Shown: positions 36,101-45,210, counted from the first letter of the stretch. The stretch is DNA of 64,000 nucleotides from Hyphomonadaceae bacterium TMED5 (GCA_002173095.1 NHBK01000002.1:124001-188000); one strand, 5' to 3'. Notes: generated by a model not told the origin, from the letters alone. Numbers and translations: made by a program.

Positions 36101-36558
36101 AGCGTCGTTTGCTGGAAGCCGCCGCGCATATGGAATTGCAGCGCTACGGCCATGCGATTGAACTGCTTGAACCGCTGGATGATCAACGCGCTCTTGACCT
36201 TCTTGCTGAAGTTCACTGGCGCGCACGAACATGGGGCGCAGCAGGACGCGCGCTTCAACGAACACTTCCAGAGCCCGGCGAGCGGCTTTCTGAAGCTCAA
36301 ATTCAGACAGCTGTTCGCGCGGCGGTCGCCTATCGCCTGGATGGCGATTATGACGGTCTTGCCAACCTGCGCGCAGAATATGGTCCTCAAATGGTCGCCA
36401 CGAGTGAAGAGGATACGTTTGACCTGCTGACCGGGACAAATCAGGTTTCGTCTTCGCTTCTGAGTGACACGGTTCGCGAGCTCGCAGATACGACGACCGC
36501 AGATGCTTTCCTCAGCAATCTTCGCCAACGCTTTTCAAATGGCGACGACGTTTTCTGA
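33157..36558 (+). CDS. Giant secreted TPR protein of the motility operon
   Basis: A 1133-residue protein with a signal peptide (about 1-30, cleavage near SAWA). The first 550 residues are beta-rich and acidic with no recognised domain. The remainder (about 600-1100) is helical with TPR-like pairs, for example RYDEAVQTLDHSAVRSDPAANAWLGMALAERADW and YFELGQYREALVLAQNFAMEFPD. Probably periplasmic. It overlaps motE and ends the fliL operon, so a role in flagellar or stator assembly is plausible; no specific function can be assigned. Confidence 0.7.
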   Translation: MPLKRVFLRSASAFCLSAAMLTGLTSAWADGRPLTITTEQNADYARIVARWADGDQEGPEITARISGPVLILRFEEEVSLDLAELTEGLPGYIAVSRLSDDGREARIALAREYRIHQSESIDRSAIDLVNESRLNDPPDIVSPLVAARAREAELAAERAQSARIAALPPPLDLQVRASEGEDFSTLAFYWPENIDFEARDTADGYQIVFANRAIADLSRTRVDPPRGLLGIEGRNTEETYVVDLDLQTGYWANAVAADQSVLVRFREGSRPDGDLEEDVILPAALAALAVDLPPANYLEPPSRKPLADHPFRTTPEGEVELVPEPDPVPVDPMDVIAEVPVTPRRVWSETLPRSGVVDVDASMSSGVMQLDLNFAANVPSAIFRRNNALWLAFPANGHFDLSGIPQAIGTRVDEVTSESGMALRLFLPRDNLVQITSSGRTWSIEAGGEGVLGVSRIRPTRAANEGGSGIRAVVPDAGTIFSLMDPEVGDELVIVPAFSPAASMMQELTFVEAFFPTTTHGMVVVPRADDLNFVQRGDNILIGRQEGLALSSWGVNSDLDAGQNLTPGFLDFATWRHGDERDYWDNFTAYSHAAAQGDPAEWEGQSALLNFARFLMAWELAAEAYGPLNFARAMDEVLGQDAQWLTLKGAADVMMGRYDEAVQTLDHSAVRSDPAANAWLGMALAERADWRRARQAFLLADPMINAHTPEWAGRFHASAARAMIRMGDGAAAESHALAANRSGDTTAEGQGRLILGELARIDGRPADARSTFTQLLNHESPEVRVRAELQMTRLELAEDRMSYLDAADRLDALRFRWRGDALELEIVGDLAKAYFELGQYREALVLAQNFAMEFPDLPGSRELRIDLMEYFEELFLNGRADRLDPISALALFYEFRDLTPIGPDGDRMIRMLANRLVAFDLLDPATELLAHQVENRNLIGIGRAQIASDLAAIYLLDHRPEAALQTLNGSRVPGLDDELRIQRRLLEAAAHMELQRYGHAIELLEPLDDQRALDLLAEVHWRARTWGAAGRALQRTLPEPGERLSEAQIQTAVRAAVAYRLDGDYDGLANLRAEYGPQMVATSEEDTFDLLTGTNQVSSSLLSDTVRELADTTTADAFLSNLRQRFSNGDDVF

Positions 36559-36624
36559 TCTTTTCGCGCCCTCGGGTAAAAGGACGCATTGTAGTCTTTC
36601 GGTATCCGATATAAACACCCGGGT

Positions 36625-37056
36625 ATGACGCCTCGCGCTTTCGTAAATCGCTGGACACAAATGGTGTTCGTTTTTGCTCTGGCATTATGTCTGGGCGTGA
36701 ACGCTATTGTGCCGACTGGCTATATGCTGGACCGCGATGCCGAGGGTGCGATCACTATGCGCATCTGTTCGGTCGGTCTGGATCAACGGTTCGTGACGCT
36801 CGACCCTTTAACGGGTGAATGGGTGGAGACCGGTGAAGACGGAAAATTGCCGGGCCCTGATGATGATCAACAGCCTTCTGAGCTTTGTGAGTTTTCTCTC
36901 CTGACATCTCATATCGACATGCCGTCTCAGGATTTGGGCATGTTTGCAGAGGTGTTTGGACTGCCGCTTCTGGGCGGCGAAATCTATGTTGAACGGCCGC
37001 AGGAATTTGTCGCTTCAACACCTCTTCCTGCGCGAGGTCCCCCGCTTCGCGCCTGA
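36625..37056 (+). CDS. DUF2946-like protein next to a TonB receptor
   Basis: A 143-residue protein with an N-terminal hydrophobic segment (about 12-33) ending in IVPTGYML, then MRICSVG and a second Cys in SELCEFSLL, and a C-terminal PARGPPLRA. This pattern (P-x-G-[YF]-M after the anchor, two lone cysteines, RGPP tail) matches the DUF2946 type, commonly encoded beside copper-related TonB receptors. Function unknown; a role in metal handling is inferred from context. It lies 63 bp before the receptor gene. Confidence 0.6.
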   Translation: MTPRAFVNRWTQMVFVFALALCLGVNAIVPTGYMLDRDAEGAITMRICSVGLDQRFVTLDPLTGEWVETGEDGKLPGPDDDQQPSELCEFSLLTSHIDMPSQDLGMFAEVFGLPLLGGEIYVERPQEFVASTPLPARGPPLRA

Positions 37057-37119
37057 TTTTTTCTTAGCATTTAAAAAATCAGTTCGGCCCGGCGCATGTC
37101 CGGGACCAGGGGAATACCA

Positions 37120-39213
37120 ATGAAAAAGACTTTACTGGGCGCAACGGGCGTCCTTGCAATGTGTGCTGGCCTTTTAACCGCTCATGCAGAAGAGGATGCG
37201 CCAGCGCTTCAGGATGTTGTGCGCGTGACATCTGCGCGAGTTGCGGATGAAACAGAGCTGGCTGTGTCACCAGAGGTGATGCCGCTTGAGGGTGCAGACG
37301 TAACGCGGCTGATCGCGCGAACACCGGGTGCGGCACGCATTGGAAACGGTGAGTTGTCTGGCCAGATGCAGTATCGCGGCCTGTTCGGCGAGCGTTTGAA
37401 TCTGCGCGTTGATGGCCAGCGCTTTGGGTCTGGTGGACCTAACCTTATGGACCCGGCTTTTCACTACGCGCCGTCACCTTTGGTTCGGTATCTGGTGATT
37501 GATCGGGGTGTCAGCCCGGTGAGTGAAGGGCCGGGCCTTGCGGGAGGCGCTGATGCCGTCTTCAAGCGCGTAGATTTTTCCGACAGCGAGGAGGCTGTTC
37601 TCGGTTATGATCTGATGGCCGGCTATCGCAGCGTTGATAACAGCGTCGCGACAGGCGGCGTCCTTGGCGCATCGACCGATAGCTGGCGCTTCAACCTTCT
37701 CGGTTCATTCGAAGAGGGCGAAGACTATGAGTTTGCGGACGGAGAGGTCGCGGGCAGTGAATTCACCCGGGCGGTCTATGGTCTGTCCGCTGGTGTGCGG
37801 CAGGGCGCGCATGAGCTGAGCCTTGATGTTCGTCGTCATGAGGCCGGCCCGGCTGGCACCCCGCCATTCCCGATGGATATTCGCTATTTCGACACCGATT
37901 TTGCAAAGCTTGGATATGCGGGATCATTCGATGGTTTCGACGTCGCGGCGCATTTAAATTATGCATCCGTCGAGCATGCGATGAACAATTTCGACATGCG
38001 GCCCGCGCCCGCTATGGCAAGCCTGCGTGAAGCACTCGCCTTTGCAGATACGCGGGCGGGTGATGTGTCAGTCAGCTTTGACGCCTTTAACGGCGAACTG
38101 GAATTGGGCGTAGATGGTGAGCTGAAAGAGCATTCCGTCCGCATCATCAATCCGGCTAATTCCGACTTTCTGGTCACGTCCATTCCGGATGCTGAGCAGG
38201 AACGTTATGGCGTATTTGCCGAATGGGAGGGGGCGCTTGGCCTGTTTGAAAGTCAGCTTGGCGTCCGCATAGATCAGCATTCAGATGATGCGGGGCAGGT
38301 CACGCTCGGGTCTGCCTTGCCTATGGGCCCGCAAATGCTGGCTATGGCGTTCAATGCTGCCGATCATGGCTGGGATGACACGACAGTTGATGCGGTGGCC
38401 CGGTTCTGGACACCGGAAAATAATGGCCTTTCATGGCGCATGACGCTGGCGCGTAAGACCAATACGCCGGGATATCTGCATCGCTATGGCTGGATGCCGC
38501 TGAATGCGAGCGGCGGGCTTGCCGATGGTAATATCTATGTGGGGGATCTGAATATCGAAACGGAAACCGCATGGATCGCGGAGGCCGGTTTCGACTATCG
38601 CACCACCAATGCCTATATTCGCCCGACCATCTTCTATCGCCAGATTGATGACTATATTCAGGGCGTACCGTTTGATGACACTGTGGGCGTCATCGACAGC
38701 ACGCAGGAAATGATCGCCAATATGAATGGCGATCCGACGCCACTACGCTTTGCCAATGTCGATGCACGTCTGTACGGGCTGGATTTCGACTATGGATATG
38801 ACTTTGAAGGCCCGCTGCGTCTGGACGGAGTGTTCAGCTATGTCCGTGGTGAGCGGCGGGATATTGATGACAATCTCTATCGCATATCGCCGCCAAGTCT
38901 GTCGGCTGCACTGACATGGCAGGAGGCCAGCTGGTCTGGGAGCTTTGAAGTTCGCGGTGTCGCCGAACAGGACGAAGTCTCTGAAACCAATAGCGAAGAA
39001 CCATCGGACGGGTATGTACTGCTCAATCTGTTTGCTGACTGGCAGGTTTCAGACCGGGTGCATCTGAGCTTTGGTATCGAGAACCTGGCTGACGAAATCT
39101 ATCTGGACCATCTCTCAGGTTATAACCGAAACGCTGCTTCCGATGTGGCTGTGGGCGAGCGCCTTCCCGGTGCAGGGCGTAGTGCATTTGTGCGGATTGG
39201 AATTGTCAGCTGA
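37120..39213 (+). CDS. TonB-dependent outer-membrane receptor, OprC/NosA-like
   Basis: A 697-residue outer-membrane beta-barrel receptor. The start ATG at 37120 follows AGGGGA and opens a signal peptide cleaved near AHAE. The plug domain contains QYRGLFGERLNLRVDGQRFGSGGPNLMDPAFHYAPSPLV and VIDRGVSPVSEGPG, closely resembling the copper-associated OprC/NosA receptors. The barrel ends in a C-terminal aromatic-type strand (SAFVRIGIVS). Copper specificity is inference. With the DUF2946 gene it forms a likely two-gene metal-uptake unit; a bidirectional terminator follows. Confidence 0.85.
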   Translation: MKKTLLGATGVLAMCAGLLTAHAEEDAPALQDVVRVTSARVADETELAVSPEVMPLEGADVTRLIARTPGAARIGNGELSGQMQYRGLFGERLNLRVDGQRFGSGGPNLMDPAFHYAPSPLVRYLVIDRGVSPVSEGPGLAGGADAVFKRVDFSDSEEAVLGYDLMAGYRSVDNSVATGGVLGASTDSWRFNLLGSFEEGEDYEFADGEVAGSEFTRAVYGLSAGVRQGAHELSLDVRRHEAGPAGTPPFPMDIRYFDTDFAKLGYAGSFDGFDVAAHLNYASVEHAMNNFDMRPAPAMASLREALAFADTRAGDVSVSFDAFNGELELGVDGELKEHSVRIINPANSDFLVTSIPDAEQERYGVFAEWEGALGLFESQLGVRIDQHSDDAGQVTLGSALPMGPQMLAMAFNAADHGWDDTTVDAVARFWTPENNGLSWRMTLARKTNTPGYLHRYGWMPLNASGGLADGNIYVGDLNIETETAWIAEAGFDYRTTNAYIRPTIFYRQIDDYIQGVPFDDTVGVIDSTQEMIANMNGDPTPLRFANVDARLYGLDFDYGYDFEGPLRLDGVFSYVRGERRDIDDNLYRISPPSLSAALTWQEASWSGSFEVRGVAEQDEVSETNSEEPSDGYVLLNLFADWQVSDRVHLSFGIENLADEIYLDHLSGYNRNAASDVAVGERLPGAGRSAFVRIGIVS

Positions 39214-39296
39214 GCCTTGCCATCTCAGCTGATAGCTGACCTGCCGCATGTCTGACCCCCTTGCCAGGATTGCCCCGGACATATGACAGGCCAAAG

Positions 39297-39324
39297 AAAA
39301 CCCCGCCAGAGATGGCGGGGTTTT
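39297..39324. terminator. Bidirectional Rho-independent terminator
   Basis: Stem AAAACCCCGCCA / TGGCGGGGTTTT with a 4-nt GAGA loop, flanked by A run and T run. It lies between the convergent TonB receptor (plus) and phoH (minus) and can serve both. Confidence 0.88.
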
Positions 39325-39348
39325 TGATTGGGTATTTGCCTGGGTAGA

Positions 39349-40155
39349 TTAGAGCGTATCGAGCATTTGTGCGACCAGCGGGTGGCGCACAACGTCTTCT
39401 GCCTGTAGGCGGACCACGGCGACATCCGGAAGTTTTTCCAGCTTGTCTGCAGCTGTTCCGAGACCAGAGAGTTCTGGCAAAAGGTCAGACTGTGCCGGGT
39501 CACCCGTCACAATCATGGTGGAATGCCAGCCAAGGCGCGTGAGCAGCATTTTGATCTGCGTATACGTACAGTTCTGTGCTTCATCGACCACAACGAAGGC
39601 GTTGTTGAGCGTCCGTCCGCGCATAAAGCCGATGGGCGCAATTTCGATGACACCCTCGGCAAGCATGTCTTTCAGCTGTTTCGGGGAGAGACGGTCCGAG
39701 AGTGCGTCATAGAGTGGGCGCAGATACGGTGCGAGCTTGTCTTCCATCGCGCCGGGCAGGAAGCCGATCTGTTCACCGGCTTCAACAGCGGGCCGTGCCA
39801 GAACAATGCGTCCAACCTCGCCCTTTTGAAGGGCATCTACGGCCTTGGTGATGGCCAGATAGGTTTTACCTGTCCCGGCAGGGCCGAGCGCGCAGACCAG
39901 ATTATAGTCATCAATCGCTTTCATCAGCTGCGCCTGACCTTCAGAGCGCGGCTTTACGTTTTTGGTGTAGCTTTGATCTCGTGGAGGCTCTTTTATCTTT
40001 CGGTTCGATGATCGTCCTTTGGGTTCCTGATCGGGCGACCAGCCGCCATCTATCGCATACAGGCCTTTGCTGCGGACCTGGGCTTCGTCTTCGAAATAGG
40101 CTTCCGTGTTGAACTCGGCATTGCGAATTTTCCGGACTGCAGAACGTTTACCCAT
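39349..40155 (-). CDS. PhoH-family ATPase
   Basis: A 268-residue P-loop ATPase. It has Walker A GPAGTGKTYLA, RPAVEAGEQIGFLPG, Walker B VVVDEAQNCTYTQIKMLLTRLG and sensor-like VTGDPAQSDLL, the complete PhoH core. About 65 N-terminal residues are charged and variable. A strong AGGAGG site precedes the ATG at 40155. PhoH proteins are linked to RNA metabolism (often beside YbeY), but the usual ybeY/ybeZ neighbours are not here, so the exact role is unclear. Confidence 0.88.
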   Translation of the reverse strand: MGKRSAVRKIRNAEFNTEAYFEDEAQVRSKGLYAIDGGWSPDQEPKGRSSNRKIKEPPRDQSYTKNVKPRSEGQAQLMKAIDDYNLVCALGPAGTGKTYLAITKAVDALQKGEVGRIVLARPAVEAGEQIGFLPGAMEDKLAPYLRPLYDALSDRLSPKQLKDMLAEGVIEIAPIGFMRGRTLNNAFVVVDEAQNCTYTQIKMLLTRLGWHSTMIVTGDPAQSDLLPELSGLGTAADKLEKLPDVAVVRLQAEDVVRHPLVAQMLDTL

Positions 40156-40440
40156 GGTGTCCTCCTTGGCTTACCACAAAGAAAAACGCCGCAGGCCAAA
40201 AGGCACTACGGCGTTCGAAAAAGGCGGGATAAGAGGCGGCGGCGAATGCCGCTCGTTCGGTGGGCCGGGGCCCGTCTGGCAATGCAAATCCTGCAGCCAT
40301 CTGCACCTCTTCAAGGTCGGGCAAAGATCGGTCTGATGAGACGAATCTCTGCGAATCTTTAGACAAGTCCACCATACAACAGTTAAGAGATATACAAGAC
40401 GCGAAAAGCGCGAAATTTTGATGTCAAATGAAGGCGAGAT

Positions 40441-40980
40441 GTGAATATGGCGATCTATGACCTTGGAAATAAAAAGGTTTCTCTACCGGGAGAAGGAAAG
40501 TGCTGGGTGGCAGGCAATGCAACAGTATTGGGCAATGTGGTGCTCAAAGAAGGTGCAAGCGTCTGGTTTAACGTGGTTGTTCGCGGTGATAATGATCCGA
40601 TTGTGATCGGAGAAAACTCAAACATTCAGGACGGTAGCGTACTGCACACCGATGACGGCGTTTCCATGACCATCGGCAAGAATGTCACCGTTGGTCATAT
40701 GGCCATGCTGCATGGCTGCACAATTGGCGATAATTCGCTGATCGGTATCGGTGCGACCGTGCTGAACAACGCCAAGATCGGTAAGAATTGTCTTATCGGC
40801 GCGCATGCGCTGATCCCTGAAGGCAAGGAAATCCCCGATAATTCGCTCGTCATGGGTGCGCCGGGCAAAGTGGTCCGCCAGATTGACGAAGCAGGTGAGC
40901 AGATGCTGACAGCATCCGCTCAACACTATGTCGCCAACTGGCAGCGTTATGCCAAAGACTTCAAACTCGTTTCTGAATAG
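40441..40980 (+). CDS. Gamma carbonic anhydrase family hexapeptide protein
   Basis: A 179-residue left-handed beta-helix protein with repeated [LIV]-G-x4 hexapeptides from about 25 to 140 ([50 protein letters not shown]) and a C-terminal helix. Histidines in LHTDD, VGHMA and MLHGC match the three zinc/iron ligands of gamma-class carbonic anhydrases (YrdA/CaiE-like). Many family members lack proven CA activity. The start is GTG at 40441, AAGG 6 bp upstream; an in-frame ATG at 40447 is possible. Confidence 0.88.
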   Translation: MNMAIYDLGNKKVSLPGEGKCWVAGNATVLGNVVLKEGASVWFNVVVRGDNDPIVIGENSNIQDGSVLHTDDGVSMTIGKNVTVGHMAMLHGCTIGDNSLIGIGATVLNNAKIGKNCLIGAHALIPEGKEIPDNSLVMGAPGKVVRQIDEAGEQMLTASAQHYVANWQRYAKDFKLVSE

Positions 40981-40983
40981 GGC

Positions 40984-41424
40984 TTAGCCCTTTGGATACA
41001 GAACCATTTGCGTACACCGGAATAGCGCCATGCGTTTTCCGGTGTTGGCATTAGTGACTTCGCAATCCCAGACCTCCGTGGTCTTGCCCATATGCACGGG
41101 CAGGGCAGTGGCGGTCACGCGGCCTTCGCGCGCCGTCGACATGAAGTTCGATTTCAGCTCAACCGTCGTGAAGCCAGACGCGCCTGCCGGAAGATTGGCG
41201 ACGCAGGCATATCCGCACAGTGTGTCGGCGAGGGTGACCACCGTCCCGGCATGCAGGAAGCCGTTCGGCGCCATGTGGAAGTCCTGAACGTCGAAGCCGC
41301 CTTCAAAGCGATCGCGTGCGACGTGCGTCAGCTCGACGCCTGTATGACCCGGCCAGCGGTTTTCACCACGGGACATAAATTGTTCAGCCGTCAATTCAGC
41401 GTCCGGCACCATATATTCCATCAC
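40984..41424 (-). CDS. PaaI-like hotdog thioesterase
   Basis: A 146-residue single-hotdog protein of the PaaI/YbdB type: HMAPNGFLHAGTVVTLADTLCGYACV (catalytic helix with the conserved N-G-x2-H-G/A-G-x6-D pattern), TTVELKSNFMSTAREGRVTATA and TEVWDCEVTNANTGKRMALFRCTQMV. It probably hydrolyses an acyl-CoA or aryl-CoA thioester in the cytoplasm; substrate unknown. Convergent with the gamma-CA gene, 3 bp apart. Confidence 0.85.
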   Translation of the reverse strand: MMEYMVPDAELTAEQFMSRGENRWPGHTGVELTHVARDRFEGGFDVQDFHMAPNGFLHAGTVVTLADTLCGYACVANLPAGASGFTTVELKSNFMSTAREGRVTATALPVHMGKTTEVWDCEVTNANTGKRMALFRCTQMVLYPKG

Positions 41425-41489
41425 GAATTCCTGTCCTGTGATTTTGTGTTTCAGTGATCACTATTGAGCAAAAGCCGGACGAACGCAGC

Positions 41490-41888
41490 TTAAGAGACCT
41501 GTGAGATCCAGTTCGCCAGATTATAATAGGTGGTGACGCGCGAGATTTTACCGTCTTTGATTTCCAGAAAGGCGCCTGCTGGCAAGCGATAACTCTGCCC
41601 GTTCGCCTCGGGCAGGCCGCTATCGGTTTTCTTATAAGTTCCGTTCACGATGAACTCGGCCGCGCCGCGTGTGCCGCTGGCATCGGTCATGACGGCAATG
41701 TCTGTGAGCTCTTCATCATAGCAGTCATCCATATGGGCGAGGAATTCAGCGAATTTTGCTTTGCCTCCGCGTTCAGACCCTTCATTCACATCATGGCGAA
41801 TATCATCAGATAAAAGCTCCAGCATGCCGTCCCAGTCTTTGGCGTTGAAGGCGGTGTAATAGCTGCGGATCAGAGCGTCAGACGACAT
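41490..41888 (-). CDS. SnoaL-like / NTF2-fold protein
   Basis: A 132-residue cone-shaped NTF2-like protein: N-terminal helix LIRSYYTAFNAKDWDGMLELLSDDIRHDVNEG, a middle HMDDCYDEELTDIAVM and C-terminal strands FLEIKDGKISRVTTYYNLANWISQV. This matches ketosteroid-isomerase-related SnoaL-like proteins. No catalytic claim can be made. It lies 65 bp upstream of the PaaI-like gene on the same strand and may be co-transcribed. Confidence 0.8.
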   Translation of the reverse strand: MSSDALIRSYYTAFNAKDWDGMLELLSDDIRHDVNEGSERGGKAKFAEFLAHMDDCYDEELTDIAVMTDASGTRGAAEFIVNGTYKKTDSGLPEANGQSYRLPAGAFLEIKDGKISRVTTYYNLANWISQVS

Positions 41889-42099
41889 GGTGCATCCTTT
41901 ATTGTGAGCCAGGTTTCAGGCCGGAAAATCAGAACTCATCTGGTGGTGTTCGGCTGATTGTACCAGTGGTCTGAAAAAATATGCGTGCGGAAAGTCCGCG
42001 CGCCATTGCAAGTCTTCCCAAAATCCACGAATTCGTCTCAGCTTTGCCTTAAACTGGCGGGCAGAATAGCGTCAGTCTTTGCTTGTCGGGAGAGCGTAA

Positions 42100-43011
42100 A
42101 TGAAACGCGTCGCAGTCGTGTATGGTGGTTGGTCTTCAGAACGTCCGGTATCGATTTCCTCCGGACAGGCCATGGCCAAGGCTGCACGGGAGTGCGGCAA
42201 GTATGACGTTATCGAGATCGATGCGGGCCGTGATCTTGCAGATCAGCTGAAAACGGCTGCTCCAGACGTCATTCTCAACGGGCTTCACGGCCCGTGGGGC
42301 GAAGATGGCTGCGTGCAGGGATTGTTTGAAATTCTGGGCATTCCTTACACCCATTGCGGTGTCGCGGCCTCCGCCGTTGCAATGGATAAACGCAAATCCA
42401 AAGCGGTTTATGCTCAAAACAATATTGAGATTGCTGCGGACATTAAGGTCACGCGCGCCGAGGCGTCTGCTGAGCATCCTTTGCCGCCGCCTTATGTCAT
42501 CAAACCGATCGCTGAAGGATCCAGTTTTGGTGTCGTCATGGTGCGTGAGGGCGAAAACGCGCCTGCAGATGTGCTCATGGCGGATAGCTGGACCTATGGC
42601 GACAATCTCATGGCCGAAGAATACATTCCAGGCCGCGAATTATCCGTCGGCGTGATGGGAGATCGCGCTTTATGTGTGACAGAGATCGTAACGTTAAGAG
42701 AGTTTTACGATTTTGACGCAAAATATGCCAGTGGGGGATCGCGCCATGTTGTTCCGGCGGATTTACCGGGTCAGGTGACACAGAGAGCTCTGGAAGGAGC
42801 GCTCTTGGCTCATCAGGCACTCGGTTGTCGCGGCGTGACGCGGTCTGACTTTCGTTATGACGACGAGAGAGACAGGCTGGTCATTCTGGAAACGAATACC
42901 CAGCCCGGCATGACGCCGACCTCTCTTGTCCCCGAACAGGCGGCGAGCCTCGGGATCAGCTTCCCGGAACTCGTCGAGTGGATGATTGAGGATGCATCAT
43001 GCCCCAGGTGA
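42100..43011 (+). CDS. ddl: D-alanine:D-alanine ligase Ddl
   Basis: ATP-grasp ligase producing D-Ala-D-Ala for MurF. It has 303 residues with an N-terminal [18 protein letters not shown] (ligand-binding loop), [14 protein letters not shown]-binding [18 protein letters not shown], then [14 protein letters not shown] and the metal-binding [22 protein letters not shown]. It restarts the dcw order about 24 kb after murB and overlaps ftsQ by 13 bp. Confidence 0.96.
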   Translation: MKRVAVVYGGWSSERPVSISSGQAMAKAARECGKYDVIEIDAGRDLADQLKTAAPDVILNGLHGPWGEDGCVQGLFEILGIPYTHCGVAASAVAMDKRKSKAVYAQNNIEIAADIKVTRAEASAEHPLPPPYVIKPIAEGSSFGVVMVREGENAPADVLMADSWTYGDNLMAEEYIPGRELSVGVMGDRALCVTEIVTLREFYDFDAKYASGGSRHVVPADLPGQVTQRALEGALLAHQALGCRGVTRSDFRYDDERDRLVILETNTQPGMTPTSLVPEQAASLGISFPELVEWMIEDASCPR

Positions 43012-43889
43012 AGGGTGGCAATAAAAGACAAGGTGGGAAAAGCAGCAGATCCGGTAGCTCTCGTTCAGCGAAAGCACCGACGCCTGCGCGCGATGCCGTT
43101 GTCAAACGCTCCTCCGATCTTGGCTCCATCTTTATGGGGATTTTCTTTCTCGTCGCTATTCTGATCGCCGCGGCGGCTTGGATGGGCGGCTCAATTTCCA
43201 TTGTTGAAACCAAAGCCAATCAGCTGGCGGATGGTGTCGCGAAAACCCTGGGCTTTTCCGTTCAGACTATTCACGTGGTGGAACATCTCAGCCCGGAACA
43301 GGAAACGCGCCTTCGCAATGCGCTGAGCGTGGTCGAAGGTGACAGCATGTTCCGCGCAAATCCGCATGAGCTTCGTGATCGTCTCGAAACCGTTCCCGGC
43401 TTTGGCGGGATTGAGGTTCATCGCTTCTGGCCGGACCAGATTGCGATTGTGGCAACGCCGCTGGAAACCAGCGTTTTGTTGCGGAATGATCAGACCGGCG
43501 AAATCGTCCCGATGAATATGACGGGCGAGCGCGCTGCCGATGATGAGCCGCAGGGTGAGTTTCACCTGATTCAGGGTGTGGGCGCGCTGGCGGCCTATCC
43601 GGAACTGCATGATGAATTGCAGAACTTCCCGGCTATCGAAACACGCCTGCGCTATGCAGAACGTCAGGGCGAGCGTCGTTGGGACCTCATCATGACGTCA
43701 GGTGTACGCGTAAAGCTGCCGGAAGGCATGGACCGTTATCCGGCGCTGGCTTCACTGGCCGCGCTGCAGAGAGAAGCTGGTGTCCTCGACCGCCAGGTTC
43801 AGACAATTGATATGAGAGACCCGGCAAGGGTTTATGTGCGTCGCCGCCAGCTTGAAGCAGGCCTCGGCGATGTTGAAAGGGCAGGATAA
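42999..43889 (+). CDS. ftsQ: Cell division protein FtsQ
   Basis: Bitopic divisome protein that recruits FtsB/FtsL. It is 296 residues: a basic, Ser/Arg/Lys-rich cytoplasmic tail (1-42), one membrane segment (about 43-65), a POTRA domain (about 80-150: [24 protein letters not shown] ... [27 protein letters not shown]) and the beta domain. The start lies within ddl (13-bp overlap), and the stop shares a base with ftsA (TAATG). Confidence 0.93.
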   Translation: MPQVKGGNKRQGGKSSRSGSSRSAKAPTPARDAVVKRSSDLGSIFMGIFFLVAILIAAAAWMGGSISIVETKANQLADGVAKTLGFSVQTIHVVEHLSPEQETRLRNALSVVEGDSMFRANPHELRDRLETVPGFGGIEVHRFWPDQIAIVATPLETSVLLRNDQTGEIVPMNMTGERAADDEPQGEFHLIQGVGALAAYPELHDELQNFPAIETRLRYAERQGERRWDLIMTSGVRVKLPEGMDRYPALASLAALQREAGVLDRQVQTIDMRDPARVYVRRRQLEAGLGDVERAG

Positions 43890-45196
43890 TGTCTAGTCTC
43901 GATCAGCGAGTTCTCGCTGGCGCTGTAACAAAGACCCGCAAGGTCGGACAGATCATCTGTTCGCTCGATCTCGGTGCAACCAAGATTGCGTGCCTTATTG
44001 CGCGTACGACCGAGCCATCTGCCGGTGGTTTTGAACTGTTAGGTCATGGCCAGCAGTCCAGTCGCGGACTGAAGAATGGCACAGTCATCGATATGGATGG
44101 TCTTGAGCGGTCTATCCGTCTGGCCGTTGAAGATGCTGAACGTATGGCGGGCTTGCAGGTTTCCTCGGTTCGCCTGTCTGTGAGCGGCGGCAGCATGAAG
44201 ACGCATCGCGTCAAAATTGCTATTCCTATGGATGGCCGTGAAATCACGCAGAAAGATGTTGTGAAGCTGCTGGAAAAAGCGCTCGCATCTGGCGAAAGCG
44301 ACAAGCACCAGATCCTTCACGCCATTCCATTTTGCTATGTCGTAGATGGCAATGATGGTGTGCGCGATCCACGTGGAATGTTCGCAGATGAGCTGGGTGT
44401 GGTGATGAATCTCATCACAATGCCGAAGCCGATCTATAAAAATCTCGTTTTATGTGTGTCTCGTGCGCACCTTAATGTGGACAGCGTTTCGGCCGGCTCT
44501 GTGATGAGCGCTGAAGCCGTTCTGGTTGAGGATGAGTGGGACAATGGCGTCATCTGTGTCGATATGGGCGGCGGTACGACCGGCATCTCGGTCTATCTCA
44601 ATGGCACGCTCGCGCATCTGGAAACATTGCCGGTTGGCGGCAATCATGTGACGGCTGACGTGGCGCAGGGCATTGGAACAACCATTCCGGCCGCCGAGCG
44701 CATCAAGACGCTGCACGGCACTGTTATTGCGACAGAAACGGCAAAATCTGAGCTCGTGGAAGCGCCGAAACTGGGCGATGATGGTCGTCTGCAATCGGCC
44801 CGCATGCCGCGTGCGGAACTGATGGGCTTCATTCAGCCACGTATGGAAGAAACCTTTGAGCTGGTGTCGCGCACACTGTCTCAGTCCGGTCTTGGTGGAC
44901 GCCTGCCGCGCCGTGTCGTTTTGACGGGCGGTGCAAGTGAATTGCCGGGTGTCCGGGAACTCGCATCCCGCGTTCTGGCCATGCAGGTGCGCCTTGCGCG
45001 ACCTGTAAATTCCGGAATTCTGGGCGAAGAATGTCAAAGACCCACTTTTTCCACAGCCGCAGGTCTGTTAACGTTTGACCATGCTCGGGGCGGAGACCCC
45101 AAAGCAGCACGAAAGAAACTAAAACCCCAGGGTGAAAAACCTAAAGGAACAGGGTTGTTCGCGCGCGTGCTTGAGTGGTTGAGGGAAAACTTCTGA
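43889..45196 (+). CDS. ftsA: Cell division actin-like ATPase FtsA
   Basis: Actin-fold protein that tethers FtsZ to the membrane. It has 435 residues: phosphate-1 motif CSLDLGATKIACLI, SHS2-type 1C domain, VDMGGGTTGISVY (phosphate 2), VVLTGGASELPGV (adenosine motif) and a C-terminal amphipathic membrane-targeting helix GLFARVLEWLRENF. The ATG shares one base with the ftsQ stop. An 89-bp gap follows, containing a CtrA box before ftsZ. Confidence 0.97.
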   Translation: MSSLDQRVLAGAVTKTRKVGQIICSLDLGATKIACLIARTTEPSAGGFELLGHGQQSSRGLKNGTVIDMDGLERSIRLAVEDAERMAGLQVSSVRLSVSGGSMKTHRVKIAIPMDGREITQKDVVKLLEKALASGESDKHQILHAIPFCYVVDGNDGVRDPRGMFADELGVVMNLITMPKPIYKNLVLCVSRAHLNVDSVSAGSVMSAEAVLVEDEWDNGVICVDMGGGTTGISVYLNGTLAHLETLPVGGNHVTADVAQGIGTTIPAAERIKTLHGTVIATETAKSELVEAPKLGDDGRLQSARMPRAELMGFIQPRMEETFELVSRTLSQSGLGGRLPRRVVLTGGASELPGVRELASRVLAMQVRLARPVNSGILGEECQRPTFSTAAGLLTFDHARGGDPKAARKKLKPQGEKPKGTGLFARVLEWLRENF

Positions 45197-45210
45197 TTTT
45201 TTCAGTTTTC

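Noticed and set aside
37088-37104. CCCGG/CCGGG hairpin before the TonB receptor as a riboswitch or terminator
   Set aside because: Only a 5-bp stem, no T tract and no known riboswitch core; likely chance.
40148-40375. Open frame of 75 codons just upstream of and overlapping phoH
   Set aside because: No recognisable domain, Phe/Ala-rich chance-like composition; phoH has its own strong RBS.
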